Positions 7,493-15,745 are shown, numbered from the stretch's first letter. The stretch: 64,000 nucleotides of DNA from Micromonospora sp. M71_S20 (GCF_003664255.1 NZ_RCCV01000001.1:1736001-1800000), one strand, 5' to 3'. The notes: generated by a model not told the origin, from the letters alone. Numbers and translations: made by a program.

Positions 7493-8551
7493 ATGAAGGC
7501 CATGCGCTGGGACAACCTCGCCGCTCCCCCGGACGAGGGGGTCCCCGACCGGGCAGCGCCGGCGACACCACCCCTGCCGCTGGCGCTGCCCGGCGCGGTC
7601 GCCCGCACCTTCGACACCCCGGGCTTCGCCGGCATGACGTTCTACGAGGTGCAGGCCAAGTCGATCATCAACAAGGTGCCCGGCACGTCCCGGGTCCCGT
7701 TCGAGTGGACGATCAACCCGTACCGGGGCTGCTCGCATGCCTGCGTCTACTGCTTCGCGAGGAATACTCACACCTACCTCGACCTCGACACCGGCGCGGA
7801 CTTCGACCGGAAGGTCATCGTCAAGGTCAACGCCGGTGAGCTGGTCCGGCGGGAGCTGGCCGCGCCGCGCTGGCGGGGCGCGCACGTCGCGATGGGCACC
7901 AACGTCGACTGCTACCAGCGGGCCGAGGGGCGCTACCAGCTCATGCCGCAGATCATCGCGGCGTTGCGCGACTTCGCCAACCCGTTCTCGATCCTCACCA
8001 AGGGCACGCTGATCCTGCGTGACCTGCCGCTGCTGCGCCAGGCCGCCGAGGTCACCAGGGTCGGCGTGTCGTACTCGGTGGGCTTCGTCGACGAGCGGCT
8101 CTGGCGCGCGGTCGAGCCGGGCACCCCCAGCCCGAGGAGGCGGCTCGACGCCGTACGGGCGCTGGCCGACGCCGGCTTCGACGTCGGCGTGCTGATGGCG
8201 CCGATCCTGCCCGGGCTCAGCGACGACGACGAGTCGATCGACGCGACAGTGGCGGCCATCGCCGCCGCCGGGGCGAGCAGCGCGACGCCGTTGGCGCTGC
8301 ACCTGCGGCCGGGGGCCCGGGAGTGGTACGCGCGCTGGCTCGGCCGCGAATTCCCGCACCTGGTTCCCCGCTACCGCGAGCTCTACCGCTCCGGCGCGTA
8401 CGCCCCGCAGTCCTACCAGCGGGAGCTGACGGCCCGGGTGCGCATCGCGGCCCGCCGGCACGGGCTGCACCGGGGCGAGCGCGGCGACGACCGCCGCCCG
8501 ACCGACCCGGTTCCCGCGCCGCCGGCCGCCGAGCAGCTCACTCTCCTGTAG
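7493..8551 (+). CDS. Radical SAM protein of the Rv2578c / SplB-like type
   Basis: The 352-residue protein has the radical SAM cluster motif C-x3-C-x2-C in NPYRGCSHACVYCFARNTHT. Residues about 50-320 form the TIM-barrel, including NPFSILTKGTLILRDLPLL and DVGVLMAPILPGLSDDDESI. The Rv2578c family is related to spore photoproduct lyase and is thought to act in nucleic-acid repair, but no reaction is established. ATG codons at 7493 and 7502 both fit; I used 7493. A near-consensus SOS box directly upstream supports DNA-damage control. As I recall, the M. tuberculosis relative is also listed with a LexA site. Confidence 0.85.
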   Translation: MKAMRWDNLAAPPDEGVPDRAAPATPPLPLALPGAVARTFDTPGFAGMTFYEVQAKSIINKVPGTSRVPFEWTINPYRGCSHACVYCFARNTHTYLDLDTGADFDRKVIVKVNAGELVRRELAAPRWRGAHVAMGTNVDCYQRAEGRYQLMPQIIAALRDFANPFSILTKGTLILRDLPLLRQAAEVTRVGVSYSVGFVDERLWRAVEPGTPSPRRRLDAVRALADAGFDVGVLMAPILPGLSDDDESIDATVAAIAAAGASSATPLALHLRPGAREWYARWLGREFPHLVPRYRELYRSGAYAPQSYQRELTARVRIAARRHGLHRGERGDDRRPTDPVPAPPAAEQLTLL

Positions 8552-8640
8552 ACGATGCTGCCGGCGTAAGGGAGACGAGCACGAGGAGCCCGGCCACGCG
8601 GTCGCGGGCGCGGGCTGAGCGGCGGGGTTAGAGTCGGCAG

Positions 8641-9048
8641 GTGCGCTCCGCTCAGCAGATCCTCGCCGACTCCGCCGTGATCGCCGTCGTGGGCGCGTCC
8701 CGCGACCCGCGCAAGGCCGCGCACAGCGTGCCGTTGCAGATGCAGCGGTACGGCTGGCGCATCATCCCGGTCAACCCGACGGCCGACGAACTCTTCGGTG
8801 AGCGGGTCTACCGGTCCCTGGCCGACATCCCGCACCCGGTGGACCTGGTCGACGTGTTCCGGCCGGCGCAGGACGCGGTGGACGTGGTGCGCGAGGCGGT
8901 GGCGATCGGCGCTCCGGCGGTCTGGTTGCAGCTCGGCATCGTCTCGGCCGAGGCCCGGCGGATCGCCACGGAGGCGGGCGTCGACTACGTCGAGGACCGC
9001 TGCCTGATCGTCGAGCGCGCCGCCGCCGGCCTGACCCGACTGGGTTGA
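8641..9048 (+). CDS. CoA-binding (YccU-like Rossmann) protein
   Basis: The 135-residue protein is a single CoA-binding domain: IAVVGASRDPRKAAHSVPLQ is the nucleotide loop, RIIPVNPTADELFGERVYRS the second strand region, and APAVWLQLGIVSAEA the third. It resembles E. coli YccU and the N-terminal part of acyl-CoA synthetase (ADP-forming). It probably binds CoA; no reaction is known for the free domain. The start is GTG at 8641, where the conserved region begins 12 residues in. It stands alone on its strand, with repeats downstream. Confidence 0.82.
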   Translation: MRSAQQILADSAVIAVVGASRDPRKAAHSVPLQMQRYGWRIIPVNPTADELFGERVYRSLADIPHPVDLVDVFRPAQDAVDVVREAVAIGAPAVWLQLGIVSAEARRIATEAGVDYVEDRCLIVERAAAGLTRLG

Positions 9049-9099
9049 TCGGCCGTACGGCGGGCGGCGTCGGTGCCGTCGGCTCGGCCCTGTTGAGCT

Positions 9100-9231
9100 G
9101 ATGTCGTGAACGACTCACGCCGCACAGCCCCGGGCGATTCCGCAGGCGACTCACGCCCGCGTCCCCCGGTGATGTCGCAGTCGACTCACGCCCGCACGTC
9201 CCGGGCGATGTCGTAGACGACTCAGCTCGAC
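9100..9231. repeat. Intergenic 35/36-bp repeat array with CGACTCACG core, 3.7 units
   Basis: Units start at 9100, 9136, 9171 and 9207. Each follows the pattern gatgtcgNNNacgactcacgcccgc and then a cgtcccgggc-like spacer. In units 1 and 4 gtcgt and acgac form a perfect small inverted repeat around two bases. The array lies between two convergent genes and encodes nothing obvious. Confidence 0.8.
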
Positions 9232-9286
9232 AGGGGCCGGTTGGCGGCACCGCTCGTGGGCCGGTGCCGCCGGCGCGGCGCAGGCG

Positions 9287-10483
9287 TCAGAGCTTGTACT
9301 CCTTGAGCAGGCCCCGGGAGATGATGGTCTTCTGGATCTCTGAGGTGCCCTCGCCGATGAGCAGGAACGGTGCCTCCCGCATGAGCCGCTCGATCTCGTA
9401 CTCCTTGGAGTAGCCGTAGCCGCCGTGGATGCGGAACGCCTCCTGGACGACCTCGGCGCAGTACTCCGAGGCGAGCAGCTTGGCCATGCCGGCCTCGACG
9501 TCGTTGCGCTGGCCGGCGTCCTTGAGCCGGGCGGCGTTGACCATGAGCGCGTGGGCGGCCTCGATCTTGGTGCCCATCTCGGCGAGCTTGAACGCGATGG
9601 CCTGGTGCTTCGCGAGCGGCTGGCCGAAGGTGCGGCGCTGCTGGGCATACGCGACGGCGAGTTCGAAGGCGCGGATCGAGATGCCGCAGGCGCGGGCGGC
9701 CACGTTGACGCGGCCGACCTCGATGCCGTCCATCATCTGGTAGAAGCCGCGGCCGACCTTCTCCGCGCCGCCGAGGACGGCGGACTCTCCGACGGTCACT
9801 CCGTCGAGCACCATCTCGGTGGTCTCGACGCCCTTGTAGCCCATCTTGTCGATCTTGCCGGGGATGGTCAGGCCGGGCGCGGTCTCGCCGAAGCCGGGCT
9901 CCTTCTCCAGCAGGAAGGTGCTCATGTTGCCGTAGACGGAGTCGGCGCCGGTGTCGGTCTTGACCAGGGTCGCCACCACCGAGGAGTACGCCCCGTTGGT
10001 CAGCCACATCTTCTGGCCGTTGATGACGTACCGGTCGCCGTCGCGCACGGCCTTCGACTTGATGGCGGAGACGTCGGAGCCGCACTCGGGCTCGGACATC
10101 GAGAACGCGCCGCGCACCTCGCCGGTCGCCATCTTTGGCAGAAGCCGGGCCTTCTGCTCGGCGGAGCCGTGCTGGGAGATCAGGTACGCGACGATGAAGT
10201 GGGTGTTGACGATGCCAGAGATCGACATCCAGCCCCGCGACAGCTCCTCGACCACCAGCGCGTAGGTGAGCAGGGACTCGCCGAGCCCGCCGTACTCCTC
10301 GTCGATGGTGAGGCCGAAGAGCCCCATCTCGCGCATCCCGTCGAGGATGTCGCTCGGGTACTCGTCGGCGTGCTCCAGCCGCTGCGCGTGCGGGATGATC
10401 TCCTTGTCGGCGAACTCCCGGACGGTCTCCAGGATCGACCGCTGCACATCGGTCAGGCCGGGCGTCTGGGCGAGTCGGGCCAT
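9287..10483 (-). CDS. Acyl-CoA dehydrogenase, possibly methylsuccinyl-CoA dehydrogenase
   Basis: This is a full-length 398-residue acyl-CoA dehydrogenase. The N-terminal helical domain (1-120) is followed by the beta domain with FAD motif FSMSEPECGSDVSAIKSKA and MWLTNGAYSSVVATLV. The C-terminal domain has RRTFGQPLAKHQAIAFKLAE and the catalytic Glu in LLIGEGTSEIQKTI. It oxidises an acyl-CoA to the 2-enoyl form and passes electrons to ETF. Neighbouring MaoC and malyl-CoA-lyase-like genes make methylsuccinyl-CoA a reasonable substrate, but a beta-oxidation substrate is equally consistent with sequence alone. Confidence 0.9.
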   Translation of the reverse strand: MARLAQTPGLTDVQRSILETVREFADKEIIPHAQRLEHADEYPSDILDGMREMGLFGLTIDEEYGGLGESLLTYALVVEELSRGWMSISGIVNTHFIVAYLISQHGSAEQKARLLPKMATGEVRGAFSMSEPECGSDVSAIKSKAVRDGDRYVINGQKMWLTNGAYSSVVATLVKTDTGADSVYGNMSTFLLEKEPGFGETAPGLTIPGKIDKMGYKGVETTEMVLDGVTVGESAVLGGAEKVGRGFYQMMDGIEVGRVNVAARACGISIRAFELAVAYAQQRRTFGQPLAKHQAIAFKLAEMGTKIEAAHALMVNAARLKDAGQRNDVEAGMAKLLASEYCAEVVQEAFRIHGGYGYSKEYEIERLMREAPFLLIGEGTSEIQKTIISRGLLKEYKL

Positions 10484-10657
10484 CTCAGCCTCCGGGGGTC
10501 GGCGCCTTACTCATGGGTAACTGAACGCTTGGTCAGTATTGGCCGCAGGGCGGTCGAGGCCAAGGTGACCAGTCCACACAACCGCTGTGAAAAGGTTCAC
10601 CGCTGCGGGTAGCGTCCGGCAAGAGGGGACGCGATCCGCCACCGGCAGGAGGAGACC

Positions 10658-11197
10658 GTGAGCCAGCCACCGTCGTCGGGGCCGCCCGATCCGGACCGGT
10701 CGCCCTCGCCCTGGGAGCCCCCGCCGGGGCACGACCCGTCACGGTACGAGCCGCCGCCCGCCCCCGAACCGCCGTCCTACGAGCAGTCGTCGTACGAGCA
10801 GCCCGGCTACGGACAGCCGTCGTACGAGCAGCCCTCCTACGGGCAGCCGAGCTACGAGCAGCCCGGGGAGCCGCCGCACGGGCAGCAGTGGGGGCACCAG
10901 CCCCCGTACACCCCGCAGGTGCCCTACGGGCAGTACGGCCCGCCGTCCGGTCACCGGCCCGGCGGGACGAACGTGCTGGCCATCCTCTCGCTGGTCTTCG
11001 CGTTCGTCTTCTCCCCGGCCGGCATCGTCCTCGGGCACCTGGCCAAGCGGCAGATCCGCACCACGGGCGAGGAGGGCGACCAGCTCGCCACGTGGGGCCT
11101 GATCCTCAGCTACGTCATCACCGGCCTCGGCCTGCTGGCCTGCTGCGGCTGGATCGCGCTGTTCGCCGTCGCCGGCAACAGCGGCCCCAACTACTGA
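10658..11197 (+). CDS. DUF4190 membrane protein with Tyr/Gln/Pro repeat tail
   Basis: The 179-residue protein has a cytoplasmic-looking, low-complexity N-terminal half with repeated YEQPSYGQPS-type units (residues 30-75). It is followed by two membrane helices, LAILSLVFAFVFSPAGIVLG and LILSYVITGLGLLACCGWIA, the DUF4190 core with HLAKRQIRTTGEEGDQLA between them. The function is unknown. A strong aggagga precedes the GTG at 10658. It is a clear paralogue of the gene at 12235. Confidence 0.82.
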   Translation: MSQPPSSGPPDPDRSPSPWEPPPGHDPSRYEPPPAPEPPSYEQSSYEQPGYGQPSYEQPSYGQPSYEQPGEPPHGQQWGHQPPYTPQVPYGQYGPPSGHRPGGTNVLAILSLVFAFVFSPAGIVLGHLAKRQIRTTGEEGDQLATWGLILSYVITGLGLLACCGWIALFAVAGNSGPNY

Positions 11198-11208
11198 GCC
11201 CTTGAGGA

Positions 11209-12114
11209 TCAGCGGAACTCGGCCTCGCGGACGCTGTTGCCGCCGTCCACCACCAGCATCTGCCCCGTGATGTACGAGGCGGCCGGCGAGCAGAGGAAGG
11301 CGATCGCCGCGGCCACCTCGTCCGGTGTGCCGGGGCGGCCGACCGGGGTACCGAGGCCCTGCCTGATCTCCGCCACCGTGGAGGCCGCGGTGTGGATGGT
11401 GCCCGGCGCGACCGCGTTGACGGTCACTCCGTCGGCGATCATCTCCATCGCCAGCGCCCGGGTCAGTCCGACCACACCCGCCTTGGCCGCCGCGTAGGCC
11501 GCCTCGGTCGGCAGGGCGTTGACCGGCCCGGCGGTGGCCGACAGGTTGACGATCCGGCCCCAGCCCCGCTCGGCCATGCCGCCGATGAAGGCCCGGCTGC
11601 ACAGGAACACGGTGGTGAGGTTGCGGTCGATCTCGCCGCGCCACTCGTCGTAGCTGAGCTGGGCGACCGGGCGCAGCACCTCGGGGCTGGCCCGGCTGGC
11701 CAGCCCGGCGTTGTTGACCAGCACCTCGACGTCCCCGAGCTGCTCGGCGACCGCGTCGGCGAGCGCGCCCACCTCCGACTCGTCGGTGAGGTCGGCGACG
11801 AAGCCGGTCACGCCCAGCTCGCCGGCCCGTTCGTGGATGCGTCGGGTGGTGGAGACGATGGCCACCCGGGCGCCGAGGTCGGCCAGCCGGCGGGCCGTCG
11901 CGTACCCGATGCCGTCGGGGCTGCCCGCCCCGGTGACCAGGGCGACCTTCCCGTCGAGCCGCATGGTCACCGGGTCCGGCAGCGGCGCGGGCTCGTCGGT
12001 GCCGGCGGCGCCCGGTTGGGCGGCGGCGCGGGTGCGCCGGGCCACGCCGGGGCGGCTCGCGTCCCGTCTCGGTCGGCTGCCGGAGCGGTCCGCGGCTCGC
12101 GCGTCAATCACCAT
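11209..12114 (-). CDS. Short-chain dehydrogenase/reductase
   Basis: The SDR core begins [20 protein letters not shown] (cofactor glycine motif). It has [12 protein letters not shown], the active-site Ser in NLSATAGP, and Tyr-x3-Lys in [12 protein letters not shown]. It is a classical NAD(P)-dependent oxidoreductase; the substrate is unknown. I placed the start at ATG 12114 because an agga tract precedes it. That adds about 50 residues of Arg/Ala-rich sequence before the fold, so the in-frame ATG at 11964 is a serious alternative (about 251 residues, the usual length). It lies between two DUF4190 paralogues and is transcribed against both. Confidence 0.85.
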   Translation of the reverse strand: MVIDARAADRSGSRPRRDASRPGVARRTRAAAQPGAAGTDEPAPLPDPVTMRLDGKVALVTGAGSPDGIGYATARRLADLGARVAIVSTTRRIHERAGELGVTGFVADLTDESEVGALADAVAEQLGDVEVLVNNAGLASRASPEVLRPVAQLSYDEWRGEIDRNLTTVFLCSRAFIGGMAERGWGRIVNLSATAGPVNALPTEAAYAAAKAGVVGLTRALAMEMIADGVTVNAVAPGTIHTAASTVAEIRQGLGTPVGRPGTPDEVAAAIAFLCSPAASYITGQMLVVDGGNSVREAEFR

Positions 12115-12234
12115 GCCAGGATCCTGCCCGCTTCCCGGGGCGCGGGCAACGCGGCACACCCGGTGGCGACACCTCGGGGTTTGGGCAGGACTGACTACCC
12201 TGACGGGCGCACCCCGACCCTACGGAGCAGACGA

Positions 12235-12768
12235 ATGACATATCCCCCGCCCTCCGGCGGCTGGAACGACCCGGCGTGGTCGGGCCAGCAGTCGAGCCCG
12301 CCCGCCGACCCTGCCCTCCCGGTGAGCGGTCAACCCGTCCCCGCCCAGCCCACCGGCGCCGACCCGTACGCCCCGGCGGACCCGTACGCCCCGGACCCGT
12401 ACGCGGCCGGCGACCCGTACGCCGGGATGAAGCAGGCCTCCGGGCACCCCGCGCCCGCCGCCTACCCGCCGGCCTACCCGCACTACGGCTACGCCCCCGC
12501 GATGAAGACCAACGGCCTCGCCATCGCCGCCCTGGTGCTCGCGCTGGTCGGCATCGGCTCCTGCATCACCGCGCCGATCGGCGCGATCCTCGGCCACGTC
12601 GCGCTGAACCAGATCCGGCAGTCCGGCGAGGGCGGCGAGGGCATGGCGAAGGCCGGCATCATCGTCGGCTGGATCGTCACCGGCCTGTACCTGCTGGTGG
12701 TCCTCTTCTACGTGGCGATCATCGTCTTCGCGATCTCCCAGTCCGGCAACAGCAGCAGCAGCTACTGA
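12235..12768 (+). CDS. DUF4190 membrane protein, paralogue
   Basis: The 177-residue protein has an N-terminal low-complexity region with repeated DPYAPADPYAPDPYA units. The DUF4190 core follows: helix LAIAALVLALVGIGSCITAP, GAILGHVALNQIRQSGEGGE, then helix GWIVTGLYLLVVLFYVAIIV. It shares the loop GH-x-A-x2-QI and overall plan with the gene at 10658, so the two are a nearby duplicated pair. The function is unknown; these proteins are probably integral membrane proteins with a cytosolic proline-rich tail. A bidirectional terminator follows. Confidence 0.82.
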   Translation: MTYPPPSGGWNDPAWSGQQSSPPADPALPVSGQPVPAQPTGADPYAPADPYAPDPYAAGDPYAGMKQASGHPAPAAYPPAYPHYGYAPAMKTNGLAIAALVLALVGIGSCITAPIGAILGHVALNQIRQSGEGGEGMAKAGIIVGWIVTGLYLLVVLFYVAIIVFAISQSGNSSSSY

Positions 12769-12775
12769 CGCGACG

Positions 12776-12805
12776 GTGCCGCCCCGGCGTGGACCGGGGC
12801 GGCAC
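12776..12805. terminator. Bidirectional terminator between convergent genes
   Basis: A perfect 12-bp stem (gtgccgccccgg / ccggggcggcac) with a six-base loop lies between the convergent DUF4190 gene and the CoA-ester-lyase gene. Confidence 0.72.
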
Positions 12806-12825
12806 GGATGGTCGGAAGGGCGGAG

Positions 12826-13782
12826 CTACTCCGCCGGCGGGGTGAAGGAGGAGGTGCGGGTCATGCCCGCGGCCCGGCCCTTCGCCGCCACCACGAGGGC
12901 CATCTTGCGGGACGCCTCGTCGATCATCTCGTCGCCGAGCATCACCGCGCCGAGCCTGCCGCCCGCCTCCGACGTGTAGTGCTCGTACGCGTCGAGGATC
13001 AGCTCGGCGTGGTCGTAGTCGGCCTGGGCCGGCGAGTAGACCTCGTTCGCGGCGTCGATCTGGCCCGGGTGCAGCACCCACTTGCCGTCGAAGCCGAGCG
13101 CCGCCGAGCGCTTGGCCACCTCGCGGAACGCGTCCACGTCGCGGATCTGCAGGAAGGGGCCGTCGATGGCCTGCTTGTCGTGCATCCGGGCCGCCATCAG
13201 GATGCGCATGAGGATGTAGTGGTAGGGGTCGCCCGGGTAGTCCGGGATGAGCGCGCCGACCACCAGGGACTTCATGTTGATCGAGGCCATGAAGTCGGCC
13301 GGACCGAAGATGATGGTCTCGACCCGGGGCGAGGCGGCGGCGATGGCGTCCACGTTGACCAGGCCGGCGGCGTTCTCGATCTGGGCCTCGATGCCGATCC
13401 GCCCGACCTCCAGGCCGAGCGTCTTCTCCAGCTGGGTCAGCGTCAGGTCGAGCCACTGCACCTGGGCCGCGTTCTGCACCTTCGGCAGCATGACGCAGTC
13501 GAGGTTGGCGCCCGCCCCCTCCACCACGTCGATGACGTCGCGGTAGGTCCACGGCGTGGTCAGGTCGTTGACCCGGACGACGCGGGTCTTGCCCGACCAG
13601 TCGCCCTCGTTGAGCGCCGCGACGATGTTCTTCCGGGCGTCGGGCTTGGCCAGCGGGGCGACCGCGTCCTCCAGGTCCAGGAAGACCTGGTCGGCCGGGA
13701 GGCCCTGGGCCTTGCCGAGCATCTTGACGCTGGAGCCGGGTACCGCGAGGCAGGACCGGCGGGGGCGACCGACTGCGGCCAT
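12826..13782 (-). CDS. HpcH/HpaI-CitE family CoA ester lyase, malyl-CoA lyase-like
   Basis: The 318-residue protein is a complete CitE-type TIM barrel. It has CLAVPGSSVKMLGKAQGL, the metal-site stretch VFLDLEDAVAPLAKPDARKN, CVMLPKVQNAAQVQWLD and IEAQIENAAGLVNVDAIAAA, with Glu/Asp metal ligands, plus GFDGKWVLHPGQIDAANEVY near the C-terminus. It should cleave malyl-CoA or beta-methylmalyl-CoA into glyoxylate and acetyl- or propionyl-CoA. ATG 13782 is chosen because of ggaaggag upstream. Taken with the MaoC and acyl-CoA dehydrogenase genes it would complete the tail of the ethylmalonyl-CoA pathway. Confidence 0.85.
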   Translation of the reverse strand: MAAVGRPRRSCLAVPGSSVKMLGKAQGLPADQVFLDLEDAVAPLAKPDARKNIVAALNEGDWSGKTRVVRVNDLTTPWTYRDVIDVVEGAGANLDCVMLPKVQNAAQVQWLDLTLTQLEKTLGLEVGRIGIEAQIENAAGLVNVDAIAAASPRVETIIFGPADFMASINMKSLVVGALIPDYPGDPYHYILMRILMAARMHDKQAIDGPFLQIRDVDAFREVAKRSAALGFDGKWVLHPGQIDAANEVYSPAQADYDHAELILDAYEHYTSEAGGRLGAVMLGDEMIDEASRKMALVVAAKGRAAGMTRTSSFTPPAE

Positions 13783-13880
13783 GGATGTGCTCCTTCCAGC
13801 GTGCGGCGGGCACGCCGACGTCACCTGACGAGGACTTAACGATCCCAAAGGTCTTTGTGACGCCACGGTAACCTCGTGCC

Positions 13881-14726
13881 GTGACCGGGGTGAATGAACC
13901 TGTGGAAGATCTCACTGGGCGTCGGCTCGTGGTGGTGACCGGGGCCAGTTCGGGCATCGGGCTGGCGACCGCCGTCGACCTGGCGCGCCGGGGTGACCAG
14001 GTGGTACTGGTCGGCCGGGACCCGGCCCGGCTCCAGGCCGCGGCGGAACAGGTGCGGGAGGCGTCCGGCGAACGGCCGGAGCTGTTCCGAGCCGACTTCG
14101 CGGTGTTGGACGACGTCCGCCGGCTGGCCGGGAAGCTGCGCGAGGCGTACGACCGGATCGACGTGCTCGCCAACAACGCCGGTGCGATCGCGCTCCAGCC
14201 GCTCACCACGGTCGACGGCTTCGAGCTGTCGATCCAGGCCAACCACCTGGCCCCGTTCCTGCTCAGCAACCTGCTGCGCGACCGGATCGGCCGGATGGTG
14301 GTGACGGCCTCCGGCGCGCACCGCAGTGGCGTGCTCGATCCGGCCGACCTGAACGCCCCGCTGCGCCGCTACCGGCCGATGCGGGCGTACGGCACCAGCA
14401 AGCAGGCGAACATCCTCTTCGCGGCCGAGGCGGCCCGGCGCTGGCCGGAGATCCCGGCGTACTCCTTCCACCCCGGGGTGGTGCGCAGCCGGTTCGGCAA
14501 CGACAACCGACTGGTCGCCCTGGGCATGCGGATCCTGCCGCTGCGCAGCCCGGAGAAGGGCGCGGAGACGCTGGTCTGGCTGGCCAACCAGGACCCGGAG
14601 CGGCTGGTGACGGGCGGCTACCACGTCGACCGGCGGCTGCGCCGGCCGCTGCCCAAGGCGGCCGACCCGCAGCTCGCCGCCCGGCTCTGGACGGCCAGCG
14701 CCGACGCCGTCGGCATCCCCGGATAG
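13881..14726 (+). CDS. SDR-family oxidoreductase (retinol-dehydrogenase-like)
   Basis: The 281-residue SDR has the cofactor motif VVVTGASSGIGLATAVDLAR, VLANNAGAIALQP, the Ser in VVTASGAHRSG and Tyr-x3-Lys in RAYGTSKQANILFAAE. The pattern resembles the retinol-dehydrogenase/WW-oxidoreductase-like SDRs with FHPGVVRSRF after the active site. It probably oxidises or reduces a lipophilic alcohol or ketone with NADP(H). The start is GTG 13881. It is divergent from the CoA lyase gene across a 98-base gap. Confidence 0.85.
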   Translation: MTGVNEPVEDLTGRRLVVVTGASSGIGLATAVDLARRGDQVVLVGRDPARLQAAAEQVREASGERPELFRADFAVLDDVRRLAGKLREAYDRIDVLANNAGAIALQPLTTVDGFELSIQANHLAPFLLSNLLRDRIGRMVVTASGAHRSGVLDPADLNAPLRRYRPMRAYGTSKQANILFAAEAARRWPEIPAYSFHPGVVRSRFGNDNRLVALGMRILPLRSPEKGAETLVWLANQDPERLVTGGYHVDRRLRRPLPKAADPQLAARLWTASADAVGIPG

Positions 14727-14800
14727 CGGGACCGCCCGGCAGGTGGCGGCGTCGGATTTGCGGTGTCACCGGGGGCCGGGGCGCTGCGATACTCCGCCGC

Positions 14801-15529
14801 ATGACGACCACGGGGAACGACGCCGGCGACATCCTGCGCGTGCTCGGCGAGGACAAGGAGCTTCCGGGCCGACTCGACGCCGAGTTGACCATCTTCAACA
14901 ACCGGGCCACCGGCGCGGACGACGAGGCCACCCTCAACGTCCGGGTCGACGACGCCGACGGTGAGCTGGTGGCCGGCCTCACCGGCTGGTCCTGGGGCGG
15001 CTGCGCCGGGATCAACATGGTGTGGGTGCGGGATGACCGCCGCGGCGAGGGCTGGGGCGGCCGGCTGCTGCGCGCCGCCGAGGACGAGGCCCGCCGGCGC
15101 GGCTGCACGGAGATGTCGGTCTCCTCGTTCTCGTTCCAGGCGCCGGAGTTCTACCGCCGGCACGGCTACCTCGACACGGGCCGCCGGGAGGGCATCCCCG
15201 GCGGCCACGTCGACCACCACTTCTTCAAGTCGCTGGTCACCGACCCGGCCGCCGCCGTGCGCCTGGTGGCGCTGGTGGAGCTGGCCCCCGACGCGGTCGA
15301 GGCCGGCCAGCGGTACGAGGACGCGGTGCTCGGCCTGCTCGGGCGGCACGGCGGGCGGCTGGAGCGTCGGCAGCGCACCGGCGACGGGCGTACGGAGGTG
15401 CACCTGATCCGGTTCGACACCCGCGACGGCTACGACGGTTTCCTGGCCGACCCGGAGCGGGTGGCGCTGCGGGAGGAACTGGGCGACGCCGCCCCGACCA
15501 CCCGGGTGCTGGAGGTCCACGAGGTCTGA
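14801..15529 (+). CDS. GNAT acetyltransferase fused to a C-terminal alpha/beta-barrel (EthD/DUF1330-like) domain
   Basis: Residues 1-145 form a GNAT domain: VWVRDDRRGEGWGGRLLRAA is the acetyl-CoA pyrophosphate loop and FQAPEFYRRHGYLDTGRREG the C-terminal strand. Residues about 150-242 (VRLVALVELAPDAVEAGQRY ... HLIRFDTRDGYDGFLADPER) look like a dimeric ferredoxin-like domain of the EthD/DUF1330 kind. The acceptor is unknown. The fusion is less common than the single domains. The start is ATG 14801. The gene is followed by a hairpin and the peptide operon. Confidence 0.75.
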   Translation: MTTTGNDAGDILRVLGEDKELPGRLDAELTIFNNRATGADDEATLNVRVDDADGELVAGLTGWSWGGCAGINMVWVRDDRRGEGWGGRLLRAAEDEARRRGCTEMSVSSFSFQAPEFYRRHGYLDTGRREGIPGGHVDHHFFKSLVTDPAAAVRLVALVELAPDAVEAGQRYEDAVLGLLGRHGGRLERRQRTGDGRTEVHLIRFDTRDGYDGFLADPERVALREELGDAAPTTRVLEVHEV

Positions 15530-15538
15530 ACCGGCGCG

Positions 15539-15563
15539 GGAGCGGACAGGAGCGCTCCGCTCC
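15539..15563 (+). terminator. Possible terminator after the GNAT fusion gene
   Basis: A ggagcg/cgctcc inverted repeat (15539-15544 with 15558-15563) encloses the palindrome ggagcgctcc. It is short, so termination is only plausible. Confidence 0.35.
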
Positions 15564-15573
15564 GGGAGCTGTG

Positions 15574-15598
15574 TTCACAGTGGACGGTCTGATACGGT
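15574..15598 (+). promoter_or_regulatory. Weak candidate promoter of the peptide operon
   Basis: ttcaca at 15574 resembles a -35 box and tgatacggt at 15590-15598 an extended -10 box. The 13-base spacing is short, so the assignment is tentative. It would start transcription about 35 bases before the peptide start codon. Confidence 0.25.
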
Positions 15599-15640
15599 GC
15601 ATCGCAGTGATCAACGCCGATTAGTGAGGGGAGCTCCCGC

Positions 15641-15730
15641 ATGACCGAGCAGATCGAGGCCTTCGAGCCGGTGGCGTCCGACGACTACGACCAGGAACTG
15701 ACCTGCCTGGAGCCTCCGGTCGAGGCCTGA
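15641..15730 (+). CDS. Putative 29-residue precursor peptide (RiPP-like)
   Basis: A small ORF begins at ATG 15641 with gagggga seven to twelve bases upstream. The peptide opens MTEQIEAFEP and has nine acidic and no basic residues, a single Tyr (16) and a single Cys (22), followed by Leu-Glu-Pro-Pro and a C-terminal Val-Glu-Ala. No known precursor family came to mind. Its place is 21 bases before a SagB-type dehydrogenase, in an operon with a PLP enzyme, an exporter and a methyltransferase. That supports a substrate peptide for these enzymes. The last five codons (stop included) are duplicated immediately downstream. It could also be a regulatory leader peptide. Confidence 0.62.
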   Translation: MTEQIEAFEPVASDDYDQELTCLEPPVEA

Positions 15731-15745
15731 CCGGTCGAAGCCTGA
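15716..15745 (+). repeat. 15-bp in-frame duplication of the precursor 3' end
   Basis: ccggtcgaggcctga is followed directly by ccggtcgaagcctga (one g/a change). Both copies read Pro-Val-Glu-Ala-stop in the same frame, so loss of the first stop would extend the peptide by one identical unit. Confidence 0.85.

Noticed and set aside
9100..9231. CRISPR array
   Set aside because: The repeats are imperfect, the spacer-like parts are also repeated, and no cas gene is near.
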